From positions 1-7,027 of the forward strand of contig JBOFIT010000076.1 of the NCBI GenBank assembly GCA_051650305.1: 7,027 bases of DNA, in the 5' to 3' direction. This DNA is from JBOFDK01 sp051650305 (GTDB lineage: Bacteria; Bacillota; Clostridia; Lachnospirales; Cellulosilyticaceae). Position numbers and translations under genes: made by a program. How positions within the stretch are numbered: the first letter of the stretch is position 1; each line of letters starts with the position of its first letter. The notes beneath the pieces are model-generated. The model did no database searches, was not told the DNA's origin, and saw nothing but the letters and a program-made list of their open reading frames with translations. Shown piece after piece: positions 1 to 6,607 of this stretch.

Positions 1-1
1 G

Positions 2-247
2 ACACCAGTAGTAGAAAAAGAAGTGCCAAAAGAGCCACGCTATAAGTTACAAGCAAGTGTAAGTGTGCACTTTGGAGAAGCAGATATCCAGATACTTAAT
101 GAGAATATTGGTAATGTCATCGTATGCCTCAACAGTGTAGGGGAAAAATACGACTTTACCATTACAAAGGATGAAAAGGGTGGCCAAAACTTAAACATCA
201 CGTCAACAACCCAGGTTATTAGTAAAGTAATGGCATTATTCGAATAA
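2..247 (+). CDS. C-terminal fragment of an unidentified protein (5' end outside the window)
   Basis: The reading frame is open from position 2 to the TAA at 245-247 with no stop, so this is the tail (about 81 residues) of a longer protein. A GTG at position 23 could be read as a start, but only A-rich sequence with no convincing Shine-Dalgarno precedes it, so a true start before the window is preferred. The visible part is soluble: a Lys/Glu/Pro-rich linker (TPVVEKEVPKEPRYK) followed by alternating hydrophobic and polar residues suggestive of beta strands, and a short hydrophobic end (VISKVMALFE). There is no membrane segment. I do not recognise the family. The charged linker followed by a compact domain would fit the last domain of a multidomain protein, but this is only inference. 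It is followed by a hairpin with a T-rich tail. Confidence 0.6.
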   Translation, partial: TPVVEKEVPKEPRYKLQASVSVHFGEADIQILNENIGNVIVCLNSVGEKYDFTITKDEKGGQNLNITSTTQVISKVMALFE

Positions 248-298
248 GTATTGTATACTAAAAGTCGTTATAACCAACACTAAAAAAAGAACATTAAG

Positions 299-340
299 AA
301 CGCATAATAAGTCTTTAGTGACCTTGTTATGCGTTTCTTT
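299..340 (+). terminator. Hairpin with short T-rich tail after the partial gene
   Basis: AACGCATAA at 299-307 pairs perfectly with TTATGCGTT at 327-335 (9 bp), with a 19-base loop and the T-rich tail TCTTT at 336-340. It lies 52 bases after the stop at 247 and fits a moderately strong Rho-independent terminator for the upstream gene. The tail is short and the loop large, so readthrough is plausible. The next gene starts only 28 bases downstream, so if its promoter is upstream of the hairpin, the stem would act as an attenuator in its leader. Confidence 0.55.
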
Positions 341-356
341 GAGACAGTAAAAGTAT

Positions 357-361
357 GGAGG
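357..361 (+). promoter_or_regulatory. Ribosome binding site that fixes the start at 368
   Basis: GGAGG ends six bases before the ATG at 368. An in-frame ATG at 329 lies inside the right arm of the terminator-like hairpin and has no ribosome binding site, so the shorter protein is preferred. Confidence 0.8.
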
Positions 362-367
362 TTAAGT

Positions 368-820
368 ATGGAAATTAAATGTAGTAAAGAAGAATTCAAG
401 ATTCTTATGGACCTTGTGTATGCAGGGAACTTATTAATCAATGGGATGAGAGAAGTCGATGAACGTATCGCGCCTTATAGTGAGATGGAGCAGCATATCT
501 TCGCAATGGCAAAAGAACATGGCTATGAAGATTGCATCGCTTATGATGATGAGTATCAAGAATACATGCCAACACATACCTATGAAAACAGTGATTTTAT
601 GGAGTACATCGATGCTTATGAAGATCGTATATTCTGGGAAGAGCTTGTGGTACGTATGGCAAGAAGACAAGCACTGAATGAGCTTGGAGATGATAATCCA
701 GATATGACAAATACAGAACTTCGTAACCGTCAACTTGAGTTAGAAGAATATTACGAAACTGCATTTGAAGAAAGTGGTATTTACCACCTTAAGTGGATCA
801 AACCAGAAGATGAAATATAA
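368..820 (+). CDS. Hypothetical acidic protein, 150 aa
   Basis: This is a complete gene with a good Shine-Dalgarno sequence and a strong terminator immediately after the stop. The product is very acidic, rich in Glu, Asp and Tyr, with no signal peptide, membrane segment or cysteine motif, so it should be cytoplasmic. The sequence reads as mostly alpha-helical: residues 5-30 (KCSKEEFKILMDLVYAGNLL), about 75-105 (a helix containing FWEELVVRMARRQAL), and 115-137 (TNTELRNRQLELEEYYETAF). The motif FWEELVVRMARRQAL followed by an acidic stretch (LGDDNPD) is the best signature for a search. It stands alone between a terminator-like hairpin and a bidirectional terminator, so it is probably monocistronic, though no convincing promoter was found. 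I do not recognise the family and assign no function. Confidence 0.8.
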   Translation: MEIKCSKEEFKILMDLVYAGNLLINGMREVDERIAPYSEMEQHIFAMAKEHGYEDCIAYDDEYQEYMPTHTYENSDFMEYIDAYEDRIFWEELVVRMARRQALNELGDDNPDMTNTELRNRQLELEEYYETAFEESGIYHLKWIKPEDEI

Positions 821-821
821 A

Positions 822-859
822 AAACAAAGGCCCTTGTAGTGATGCAAGGGCCTTTGTTT
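822..859. terminator. Bidirectional Rho-independent terminator between convergent genes
   Basis: The 15-base arm at 822-836 is perfectly complementary to 845-859, with an 8-base loop (TAGTGATG). The stem core is AAGGCCC/GGGCCTT flanked by A-rich and T-rich ends, so each strand has a T-rich 3' side: TTTGTTT on the plus strand, and TTT followed by TATATTTC on the minus strand. It begins one base after the stop of the plus-strand gene (820) and ends three bases before the stop of the minus-strand gene (863), so it serves both transcripts. Confidence 0.93.
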
Positions 860-862
860 GGC

Positions 863-2377
863 TTATTTAAGAATAGAGATATAAGTAGCAGGATCTACTG
901 ATACTTGCTTATGATTGGTAAAGTAGTCGATGATGATTTCAGGCATCTCTACGAGAATTTCCTTAACGACTTTACAACTTGGATACATATCATAGCCACC
1001 TACACCACTATAACGATAGTTGTTCATAACCAGTGTAAGTACTGTATCTGGAAGAATCGCTTGGTTACCTAGAGACATCGCTACCACACGTTCACCAGCA
1101 GGCTTTGTAAGGTCGAAGGTATAATGCATTGGTGCAAAGTAGTCGTAGTTGTAATGGGCTACTTTAGGCTTTGTGAATTTGTCAGAGACAGTAATGGTAT
1201 CACCATCTTTGTGGAAGTAGCTTGCTACATTTTCTAAAGCTTCTTTTAGAATGGTACCTGTAACTTCAAGGACCATTAGTGTATTTGGATAGATATAAGT
1301 GGATACGATATCACGTACACTCACTTCTTTATTGAAACCTTTGATACTATTTGCAAAAGAGCAGCAAGAAATGTCTGCGCCACTGCGGTCTAACTGAACT
1401 TGATTGATGAAGTTTGCTAGTGGCGAACCGTGAAGCGCCATCTCTAAATGCTCAGAAGGATTAAGATCTGTATCTAAGAAACCAACAGGCATATCAAGCC
1501 ATTCTTGAACTTGTGCTTCCAGTGGCATAAGTTCCTTGTAAAGGGTGTCATTAAAGGCCGTACCAGTAGCAGTAAGTTTAGAGGTAGCAGTGCAAGCACC
1601 AGCATCATCCACTTGTACGGCTACTTCAGCAAAGCTTGTACCGTAATGTGGTGTCTGAACGATATGTGTACCGAATAAATCTTGGTCACTAATCGGTAGA
1701 TGCTGATGACCAGTAAGTAAGACATCAAAAGGATAAAGCTTACAAAGGTCATAAGCTACATTCTCAGAAGATGCACTTAGTTGTTTGTGAGTCGCTAAAT
1801 CATAAGCAAAGCCACCATGATAAATCCCTATAAGGACATCTACTTGCCCGCGGAGTTTTTCCACTTCAGCTTTGACGCTTTCTAAAGTATCTGTCACTTT
1901 AAAGTTCACTAGATTTTCAGGCTTTTCCCATACAGGGATAAAGTCTGTAGAGACACCGATAAGGCCTACTTTAAGACCGTTTTCAAGGGTGTGGATAGCT
2001 GATGGGAAGATAGGAAGTTGTCCAGTCGTATCTTCTACATTGGTACATAGACACTTGGCATCTAAGTTATTTAGGTACTTGCTTAAGTAAGTATAACCAT
2101 AGTTTAAGTCATGGTTACCAAGCGTTATATAATCATAGCCAGCAGTGTTTAAGACTGTGGCTAAAGGATTGATCGCAAGGTCTTTTTTGCTGATGAAAGT
2201 TGTAAAAGGAGAACCTTGAATGGTATCGCCCGCATCAATGATGAGTGTATTGCCATCTTTTTCGAATTGTTCCATCATGCATAAGTAACCCATTGGCTTT
2301 AGGGTTGTATCTGTATAGTCAGTAGGATAAATATAACCATGTACATCCGATGTAAAATAAATTTTTAAGTTTTTCAT
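863..2377 (-). CDS. 5'-nucleotidase / 2',3'-cyclic phosphodiesterase-family metallophosphatase, cytoplasmic
   Basis: The 504-residue product has the two-domain layout of the UshA/CpdB/YfkN family, which hydrolyses phosphate esters of nucleotides or related compounds with a two-metal centre. The N-terminal metallophosphatase domain (about 4-250) has D11 and H13 (SDVHG), D51 (DAGDTIQG), N88-H89-D90 (LGNHD), H187 (IYHGG), and H224 and H226 (GHQH), the complete ligand and catalytic set. The C-terminal nucleotidase domain (about 290-480) includes FANSIKG near 341, where substrate-contacting loops are expected, and NNYRYSGVGGYDMYP at 452-466, matching the ring-stacking substrate loop. Most characterised relatives are exported, but this one starts directly at the first beta strand (MKNLKIYFTSDVHG) with no signal peptide or membrane anchor, suggesting a cytoplasmic enzyme. 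The exact substrate cannot be read from the sequence. A GTG nine bases upstream (2386) also opens the frame but overlaps the Shine-Dalgarno; the ATG at 2377 is correctly spaced and preferred. Confidence 0.92.
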   Translation of the reverse strand: MKNLKIYFTSDVHGYIYPTDYTDTTLKPMGYLCMMEQFEKDGNTLIIDAGDTIQGSPFTTFISKKDLAINPLATVLNTAGYDYITLGNHDLNYGYTYLSKYLNNLDAKCLCTNVEDTTGQLPIFPSAIHTLENGLKVGLIGVSTDFIPVWEKPENLVNFKVTDTLESVKAEVEKLRGQVDVLIGIYHGGFAYDLATHKQLSASSENVAYDLCKLYPFDVLLTGHQHLPISDQDLFGTHIVQTPHYGTSFAEVAVQVDDAGACTATSKLTATGTAFNDTLYKELMPLEAQVQEWLDMPVGFLDTDLNPSEHLEMALHGSPLANFINQVQLDRSGADISCCSFANSIKGFNKEVSVRDIVSTYIYPNTLMVLEVTGTILKEALENVASYFHKDGDTITVSDKFTKPKVAHYNYDYFAPMHYTFDLTKPAGERVVAMSLGNQAILPDTVLTLVMNNYRYSGVGGYDMYPSCKVVKEILVEMPEIIIDYFTNHKQVSVDPATYISILK

Positions 2378-2382
2378 ATTAG

Positions 2383-2389
2383 TCACCTC
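2383..2389 (-). promoter_or_regulatory. Ribosome binding site of the metallophosphatase gene
   Basis: On the minus strand GAGGTGA lies five bases before the ATG at 2377. The alternative GTG start at 2386 sits inside this motif and would leave no ribosome binding site of its own, which decides the start. Confidence 0.75.
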
Positions 2390-2396
2390 AGCAAAT

Positions 2397-2405
2397 ATTA
2401 TAACA
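2397..2405 (-). promoter_or_regulatory. Extended -10 promoter for the metallophosphatase gene
   Basis: The minus strand reads TGTTATAAT, a perfect TGnTATAAT extended -10 element. The -35 region at normal distance (about 2420-2425, TAGGCG) matches the consensus poorly, which is typical of extended -10 promoters. Transcription would start near 2390, giving a very short leader (about 13 bases) that begins almost at the ribosome binding site. Confidence 0.6.
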
Positions 2406-2466
2406 GTAAAAGTGTAGTCCGCCTATGTTTAGGATGGCAGAATCAGAAAAAAATATAACGGTTAAA

Positions 2467-2495
2467 TTGTATTTGACAGATAATTTTGATAGTAT
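2467..2495 (+). promoter_or_regulatory. Candidate promoter for the rightward five-gene operon
   Basis: TTGTAT (2467-2472) is followed after 17 bases by TAGTAT (2490-2495), preceded by TG at 2487-2488 to give an extended -10. A perfect -35 hexamer TTGACA lies at 2473-2478, but at 17 bases spacing it meets only TAAAGA; the better TATTAA is just 14 bases away. The location, 30 bases before the start codon of the first gene and divergent from the metallophosphatase promoter, is right, but the choice of hexamers is uncertain. Confidence 0.4.
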
Positions 2496-2512
2496 TAAAG
2501 AGAATACCAAGA

Positions 2513-2518
2513 GGGAGG
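2513..2518 (+). promoter_or_regulatory. Ribosome binding site fixing the start at 2525
   Basis: GGGAGG ends six bases before ATG 2525. A TTG at 2486 in the same frame would add 13 residues but lies within the promoter region and has no ribosome binding site. Confidence 0.8.
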
Positions 2519-2524
2519 CTCAAG

Positions 2525-3316
2525 ATGAAAATTAAATGTACGGATTGTGGAAAAAAATACAAAGATATGTACATGCAATGCCCACATTGTGGTGGCATCA
2601 GACGTGAAGCAACTGTACGCACTAATGTACAGGAAGTAATCCGTGAAGAGGACTTGTATGGCCAGTACGACAAAGAGACAGAGACAAGAAGTAGGTATGT
2701 ACCACAAAAACCAAAGATGACAGAAGAGCAGGGCAAACTTAGACCGAAGCTTAGGATTGGTTTATGTGTCACCATAGGTGTGGCAATAGTACTAATAAGG
2801 CATTTATACACATGGGGGATAGAGAGTTACCGAGAAAAAATGAATCCAAAAGAAATACAGGTGCAGCAGCTAAGTGTAGGGGATACATTGGAAACCCCGT
2901 CTGCTTATGTACAAGTAAAGGGTGCCAGTGTGATCAGTGATGAATGGTTAGCAAACTATATACCAGAAGGTTATCAGATAGTAGGCGTTGAACTTGAGGG
3001 TATTGAAAAAGAAAAAAGAGATGAAAGTTCCTATGAGACGTCTTACTATGTGAGTTATCAAAAAGATGGTGAGACGTATTATCAACCCAACTTAAGTGAT
3101 CAGAGAGTCGTAGATAGTTTAAGAGATCAAGGGTATAGCCCATCAGATGAAAGTTATGGCTTCTACATGGATGAGCCCGTTCAGGCTATTTTCCTCGTGC
3201 ATGAAAATACAAAAGAAATAACCTTTAATTATACACAGTTACTTTATGGGAAACTACGAGGATTTTATAAAGGCGTGACTTATGAGATACCTCTTCGTAT
3301 AAAGGAGGAAAAGTGA
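2525..3316 (+). CDS. Zinc-ribbon membrane-anchored protein of unknown function, 263 aa
   Basis: Three parts are visible. Residues 1-25 form a zinc ribbon with paired cysteines C5/C8 and C19/C22 (CTDC and CPHC, ten residues apart), expected in the cytoplasm. A charged linker (about 26-74, many Arg/Lys/Glu) follows. One membrane helix lies at about 76-98 (LRIGLCVTIGVAIVLI core), then a domain of about 160 residues that should lie outside the cell. That domain begins VGDTLETPSAYVQVKGASV and continues EGYQIVGVELEGI, an arrangement loosely like the Ig-like DUF4352 fold; this is a weak resemblance. N-terminal zinc ribbon plus one membrane helix plus exported domain is a common Firmicutes layout with mostly unassigned functions. 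It is the first gene of the operon; its TGA overlaps the ATG of the next gene, indicating translational coupling. Its position suggests an accessory role for the downstream ABC exporter, by inference only. Confidence 0.85.
   Translation: MKIKCTDCGKKYKDMYMQCPHCGGIRREATVRTNVQEVIREEDLYGQYDKETETRSRYVPQKPKMTEEQGKLRPKLRIGLCVTIGVAIVLIRHLYTWGIESYREKMNPKEIQVQQLSVGDTLETPSAYVQVKGASVISDEWLANYIPEGYQIVGVELEGIEKEKRDESSYETSYYVSYQKDGETYYQPNLSDQRVVDSLRDQGYSPSDESYGFYMDEPVQAIFLVHENTKEITFNYTQLLYGKLRGFYKGVTYEIPLRIKEEK
3303..3308 (+). promoter_or_regulatory. Ribosome binding site fixing the start at 3316
   Basis: AGGAGG sits seven bases before ATG 3316 and four bases before an in-frame GTG at 3313. Spacing and codon favour the ATG, which overlaps the previous stop as TGATG. 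Confidence 0.75.
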
Positions 3317-3828
3317 TGATAAAAACATGGATTATTCGATTTTTGATAGTGATATGTGCTATGTGCGTAGTAGATAGTGTGATTACAACTAGCACCGAAG
3401 TAAACAATCAAGAGATAGTCTGTATGCCACAGGAAGGCATACCCTCTGATGAACTACATCTATGGGTGAAAGAAGTGGTAGACTATGAAGATCAAGAGAA
3501 TAAGTATAAAGTAGGGACTAATAATCATCTCATAGCCATTACCTTTACTATCCAAAATCAAGGGGATAGAGATGTTAGCTTAACGGACCGCTATGCACCT
3601 GTTAGTTTAGTCACAAGGCCTTATGGTGACTGTGAAGTGATAACGATGTTAGGAGATGGTTATGAAGCATATGACTTACGTTCACAGGAAAAAGAGATGG
3701 TCATTCCCATCGGGCGAACACGAGAAGTTACTTACTTAGTAGAAATGCATAATGAAGCCATTGCACTTGATGCAGAAGAGTATGAGTATGAAACAAATAC
3801 AAGGTATACGATGGAGATACCATTCTAA
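3316..3828 (+). CDS. DUF4352-like exported or membrane-anchored protein, 170 aa
   Basis: The N-terminus (MIKTWIIRFLIVICAMCVVDSV) is a positively charged start followed by a hydrophobic helix, so it is a signal peptide or membrane anchor. Cysteines occur at 14 and 17 but the surrounding residues do not form a standard lipobox, so a lipoprotein is not claimed. The mature part has an Ig-like beta pattern: YKVGTNNHLIAITFTIQNQGDRDVSLT (about 64-90) matches the characteristic 'N-hydrophobic-strand-NxGD' core of the DUF4352/telokin-like family, and MVIPIGRTREVTYLVEM (128-144) matches the late strands where that family commonly has a Pro-Gly-type turn. Proteins of this family sit on the outer face of Gram-positive membranes, and most have no known function. 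The gene is translationally coupled to the zinc-ribbon gene and ends nine bases before the ABC ATPase gene, so a shared job with the exporter is likely but unproven. Confidence 0.82.
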   Translation: MIKTWIIRFLIVICAMCVVDSVITTSTEVNNQEIVCMPQEGIPSDELHLWVKEVVDYEDQENKYKVGTNNHLIAITFTIQNQGDRDVSLTDRYAPVSLVTRPYGDCEVITMLGDGYEAYDLRSQEKEMVIPIGRTREVTYLVEMHNEAIALDAEEYEYETNTRYTMEIPF

Positions 3829-3837
3829 GGAGGGGCT

Positions 3838-4605
3838 ATGTTAAAAATAGAAGGGGTTAGTAAGACTTTCACACGTACAGTCAAAAAAGGAAGAAGACAC
3901 GTTAAAGAAGACTTTAATGCGGTAGACAATATAAGCTTTCAAGTTGAAAAAGGGCAAGTATTTGGCATACTAGGGCCTAATGGCGCAGGGAAAACCACGC
4001 TTCTACGTATGTTAGGAGGCATTTTGACACCAACCAGTGGTCGTATCGAACTAGAAGGGCGATGTTATAGTCAAAACAAAAATGAGGTAAAAAGTCACAT
4101 AGGGTACCTCTCAGGTAATACGAAACTTTATGGACGTATTACCCCACGTGAACTACTAAGTATTTTTGGAAGTCTTTATGAGATGAGTGGTGAGGCAATC
4201 AAAGAACGTACAGAAATGATTTTTGATACATTAGATATGCATAGCTTTTCAGATAATCGCATCGAACTACTTTCTACTGGTCAGACGCAGCGTATCTCTA
4301 TTGCAAGGTGTCTTATTCATTCACCTAAGCTTTATATTTTTGACGAACCAACTTTAGGACTGGATGTACTCAGTAGCCGAGCGATTATAGACTTTATGCT
4401 AGAAGAAAAGAAAGCAGGCAAGACAGTGCTGTATTCTACCCACTATATGGAAGAAGCCGAAACGTTGTGTGACCATATCGCCATGATGCATGAGGGGAAA
4501 ATGATGATAGAGGGGACGAAAGAAGAGGTTAAACGAGCTACGGGAACAGATAATTTACGTGAAGCCTTCTTGAAATCCTTAGAAGAAAGAGGTGGCATCC
4601 TATGA
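3838..4605 (+). CDS. ABC transporter ATP-binding protein, NatA-like
   Basis: The 255-residue product is a single nucleotide-binding domain that would power the membrane protein encoded next to it. Motifs in order are Walker A GPNGAGKTT (46-54), ABC signature LSTGQ (145-149, a natural LSGGQ variant), Walker B LYIFDEP (165-171, catalytic E170), D-loop region LGLD (173-176), and switch histidine H202 (STHYMEEAE). The Q-loop stretch reads IGYLSGNTKLYGRIT (88-102), lacking the usual glutamine; a similar GNT/GST-LY-RLT sequence is, as I recall, normal for the NatA branch. An insert of basic residues (KKGRRHVKED, 16-25) lies between the first strands. The start follows an AAGGAGG ribosome binding site. 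Its stop overlaps the permease start as ATGA, and the pair forms one transporter. NatAB of Bacillus subtilis extrudes sodium, but substrates differ among homologues, so no substrate is assigned. Confidence 0.93.
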   Translation: MLKIEGVSKTFTRTVKKGRRHVKEDFNAVDNISFQVEKGQVFGILGPNGAGKTTLLRMLGGILTPTSGRIELEGRCYSQNKNEVKSHIGYLSGNTKLYGRITPRELLSIFGSLYEMSGEAIKERTEMIFDTLDMHSFSDNRIELLSTGQTQRISIARCLIHSPKLYIFDEPTLGLDVLSSRAIIDFMLEEKKAGKTVLYSTHYMEEAETLCDHIAMMHEGKMMIEGTKEEVKRATGTDNLREAFLKSLEERGGIL

Positions 4606-6587
4606 GGTATAACATTGTCAAAAACATCTTGAAAAAAGAATTGAAGGATATCTTCAGGGATAAAAAGACAATCTTTGCAATGATTATCCTGCCTATCTTA
4701 CTTTATCCACTCTTGATGGTAGGTGGTGCACAGATAGGCGCGATGCTCACTAAAGAAATGTCAGAGACTACTTATAAGATAGCCGTAGAACACACTGTAC
4801 CAGAAGAGGTGGTAGACCTTATCGAAGAAGAAGAGCAGCTAGAATCCATAGAATTAGCAGATGGTAAGAAAGGGATAGAAGATGAGACCATTAGTGCTTA
4901 CTTAAGTAGAGACTTAGAAAAAGCTAATGGCTTTCAGATTTACTACAATGGTTCCAGTGATCAGTCAAACCAAGCGATGCGCTTACTAGAAGATATCTTG
5001 GTAGACTATAAATCCATGCTTGTGGCTACAAAGATTGAGAGTATGGGAATGGAAGTGGAGAGTGTACTTCAGCCTATTACATATACCACTCAAAATCTAG
5101 CGAAGAATGAAGAGATGGCGGGGTATTTCCTTGCCATGGTATTACCTTTTATTTTGCTTATCAGTATTACCTCTGGGGCAGTGTATCCTGCTATTGATGT
5201 GATGGCGGGAGAGAAAGAGCGAGGAACCATCGAGACGCTACTTACACTTCCCGTATCGAATCTCGAACTCATCATAGGGAAGTACATGGCAGTAGCGACA
5301 GTAGCACTGATGAGTGCCCTTTTGAATTTACTATCCATAGGGGCATCTATCGGTCTTATGATAGGAAGTCTAGGGATGGCTATGGGGGAGGAGATGCCTA
5401 CTTTTGCCTTAGGGCAATTTGCGGTACCACTGATGATTACAGTCATTACGATTTTCTTATTTACTTTAGTGGTGGTAGCCATTAGTATGAGTATCTGTGC
5501 TTTAGCAAAAAGTTTCAAGGAAGCACAAAACTACATTACACCACTTCTTTTGGTAGTGATGATCCCGTCTTATGTGACGATGATACCGACCATAGAGCTT
5601 AGCCCTATGACGGCAAGTATCCCTATCGTCAATATTGCACTACTAATGAAGAGTGTGCTGATGTTTAAGTATGATTTTGGGCTTATGGCAATGGTCTTAA
5701 TCTCTAATTTAGCACTGGTTATTATTGCGATTTTTATTTTAATCAAGCTTTTCGATTCGGAAGCTGTTTTGTTTGGTAGTGGCAAAGAGTTTTCGATTTT
5801 ACAAAGACGTTATAATATCAAGAAGGGTACCTTGCCAACGCCAAGCGATGCTTTTATGATTTATGGTGTAGCATTACTGGCGATGATTTACATCGCGCAG
5901 TTTATCCAACTTAAGTTAGGTTTCTGGGGGCTCGCACTCACTCAAGTACTGATCGCAGGGATTGCTTTAGGTTTTGGCTACTATATGAAGACAGACTGGA
6001 AGAAGGCTTTCTCTATCAAGGTACCAAAGTTAAGGCAAATACTTGGAGCAGTGGTCTTATGGTTAGGGACTTGGTTTATAGCCAATGCTTTAGGAAATCT
6101 ACTGATACCACTTATCCCAAATAGCGAAGAGAATTTACAAGCATTAGCAGAGCTGATGTTCCATGATAGCATGTGGATGAATCTTTTAGTGGTAGCGTGT
6201 ATGCCAGCGGTTTGTGAAGAACTACTCTTTAGAGGCATCATCTATAAAGGGATGGAGAATGGGAAGCATGGTAGGCGGGCAGTGGTCGTAACGGCCATAC
6301 TCTTTGGAATCATGCATATGGATATGGTGAAAATCCCAGTGACAGCAGTGCTAGGCTTGGCATTAGGCTATGTGGTGTATAAGACAGGCAGCATCTTCCT
6401 AGCTATGCTGATGCACCTGATTAATAATGGCTTGGCAGTGGTAATAGACCATCTACAAGTACAGCCACCTGAATGGATGCAGCAGATGTCAGTTGGGATG
6501 ATGCTCATCATAGGATGTGGTATTGCGCTTGTGGGTATACTGCTATTACAAAGCAAGCAAAAACAAAAAAAGAATGAGACAACATGA
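4602..6587 (+). CDS. ABC-2 type permease (NatB-like) fused to a CPBP intramembrane metalloprotease
   Basis: This 661-residue membrane protein has two parts. Residues about 1-400 are an ABC-2 exporter permease: a cytoplasmic N-terminus with KKELKDIFRDKK, first helix 23-42, a large acidic loop outside the cell (about 43-172), then several helices at about 174-197, 225-255, 274-304, 312-332, 337-353 and 362-383. The conserved cytoplasmic motif AGEKERGTIETLL (202-214) that contacts the ATPase is present. Residues about 417-650 are a CPBP (CAAX protease/bacteriocin-processing) domain: EELLFR (539-544, the EExxxR motif), H572 (FGIMH), and HLINN (605-609, HxxxN), so the catalytic set looks intact. 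The tail is a final helix and a lysine-rich end. NatB of Bacillus subtilis is roughly 390 residues and lacks the protease half. This fusion is known across Firmicutes, but the protease substrate is generally unknown. The start has GAGGTGG six bases upstream and overlaps the ATPase stop. Confidence 0.93.
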   Translation: MRYNIVKNILKKELKDIFRDKKTIFAMIILPILLYPLLMVGGAQIGAMLTKEMSETTYKIAVEHTVPEEVVDLIEEEEQLESIELADGKKGIEDETISAYLSRDLEKANGFQIYYNGSSDQSNQAMRLLEDILVDYKSMLVATKIESMGMEVESVLQPITYTTQNLAKNEEMAGYFLAMVLPFILLISITSGAVYPAIDVMAGEKERGTIETLLTLPVSNLELIIGKYMAVATVALMSALLNLLSIGASIGLMIGSLGMAMGEEMPTFALGQFAVPLMITVITIFLFTLVVVAISMSICALAKSFKEAQNYITPLLLVVMIPSYVTMIPTIELSPMTASIPIVNIALLMKSVLMFKYDFGLMAMVLISNLALVIIAIFILIKLFDSEAVLFGSGKEFSILQRRYNIKKGTLPTPSDAFMIYGVALLAMIYIAQFIQLKLGFWGLALTQVLIAGIALGFGYYMKTDWKKAFSIKVPKLRQILGAVVLWLGTWFIANALGNLLIPLIPNSEENLQALAELMFHDSMWMNLLVVACMPAVCEELLFRGIIYKGMENGKHGRRAVVVTAILFGIMHMDMVKIPVTAVLGLALGYVVYKTGSIFLAMLMHLINNGLAVVIDHLQVQPPEWMQQMSVGMMLIIGCGIALVGILLLQSKQKQKKNETT

Positions 6588-6594
6588 GGGTCTT

Positions 6595-6601
6595 AAAGGA
6601 G
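6595..6601 (+). promoter_or_regulatory. Ribosome binding site fixing the start at 6608
   Basis: AAAGGAG lies six bases before ATG 6608. An in-frame ATG at 6584 overlaps the previous stop (ATGA) and would add eight residues, but only A-rich sequence with a poor ribosome binding site precedes it. Confidence 0.7.
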
Positions 6602-6607
6602 AACATT

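Noticed and set aside
434..733. Overlapping open frames on both strands within the 150-residue gene
   Set aside because: They have no ribosome binding sites and show atypical composition (Cys/His/Ile-rich or Met/Trp-rich), whereas the chosen frame has translation signals and a matching terminator.
2443..2811. 122-residue minus-strand open frame overlapping the zinc-ribbon gene start
   Set aside because: It lies opposite a gene with a clear zinc ribbon, membrane helix and ribosome binding site, and its own protein has no recognisable family or convincing start.
3316..3378. Lipoprotein signal in the DUF4352-like protein
   Set aside because: Cysteines at residues 14 and 17 lie in the hydrophobic helix but the preceding residues (LIVI and ICAM) do not fit the lipobox, which needs Gly, Ala or Ser just before the cysteine.
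5090..5518. 142-residue minus-strand open frame inside the permease gene
   Set aside because: It is antisense to well-conserved permease helices, including the GEKERGT motif, so it is a by-product of hydrophobic codon usage.
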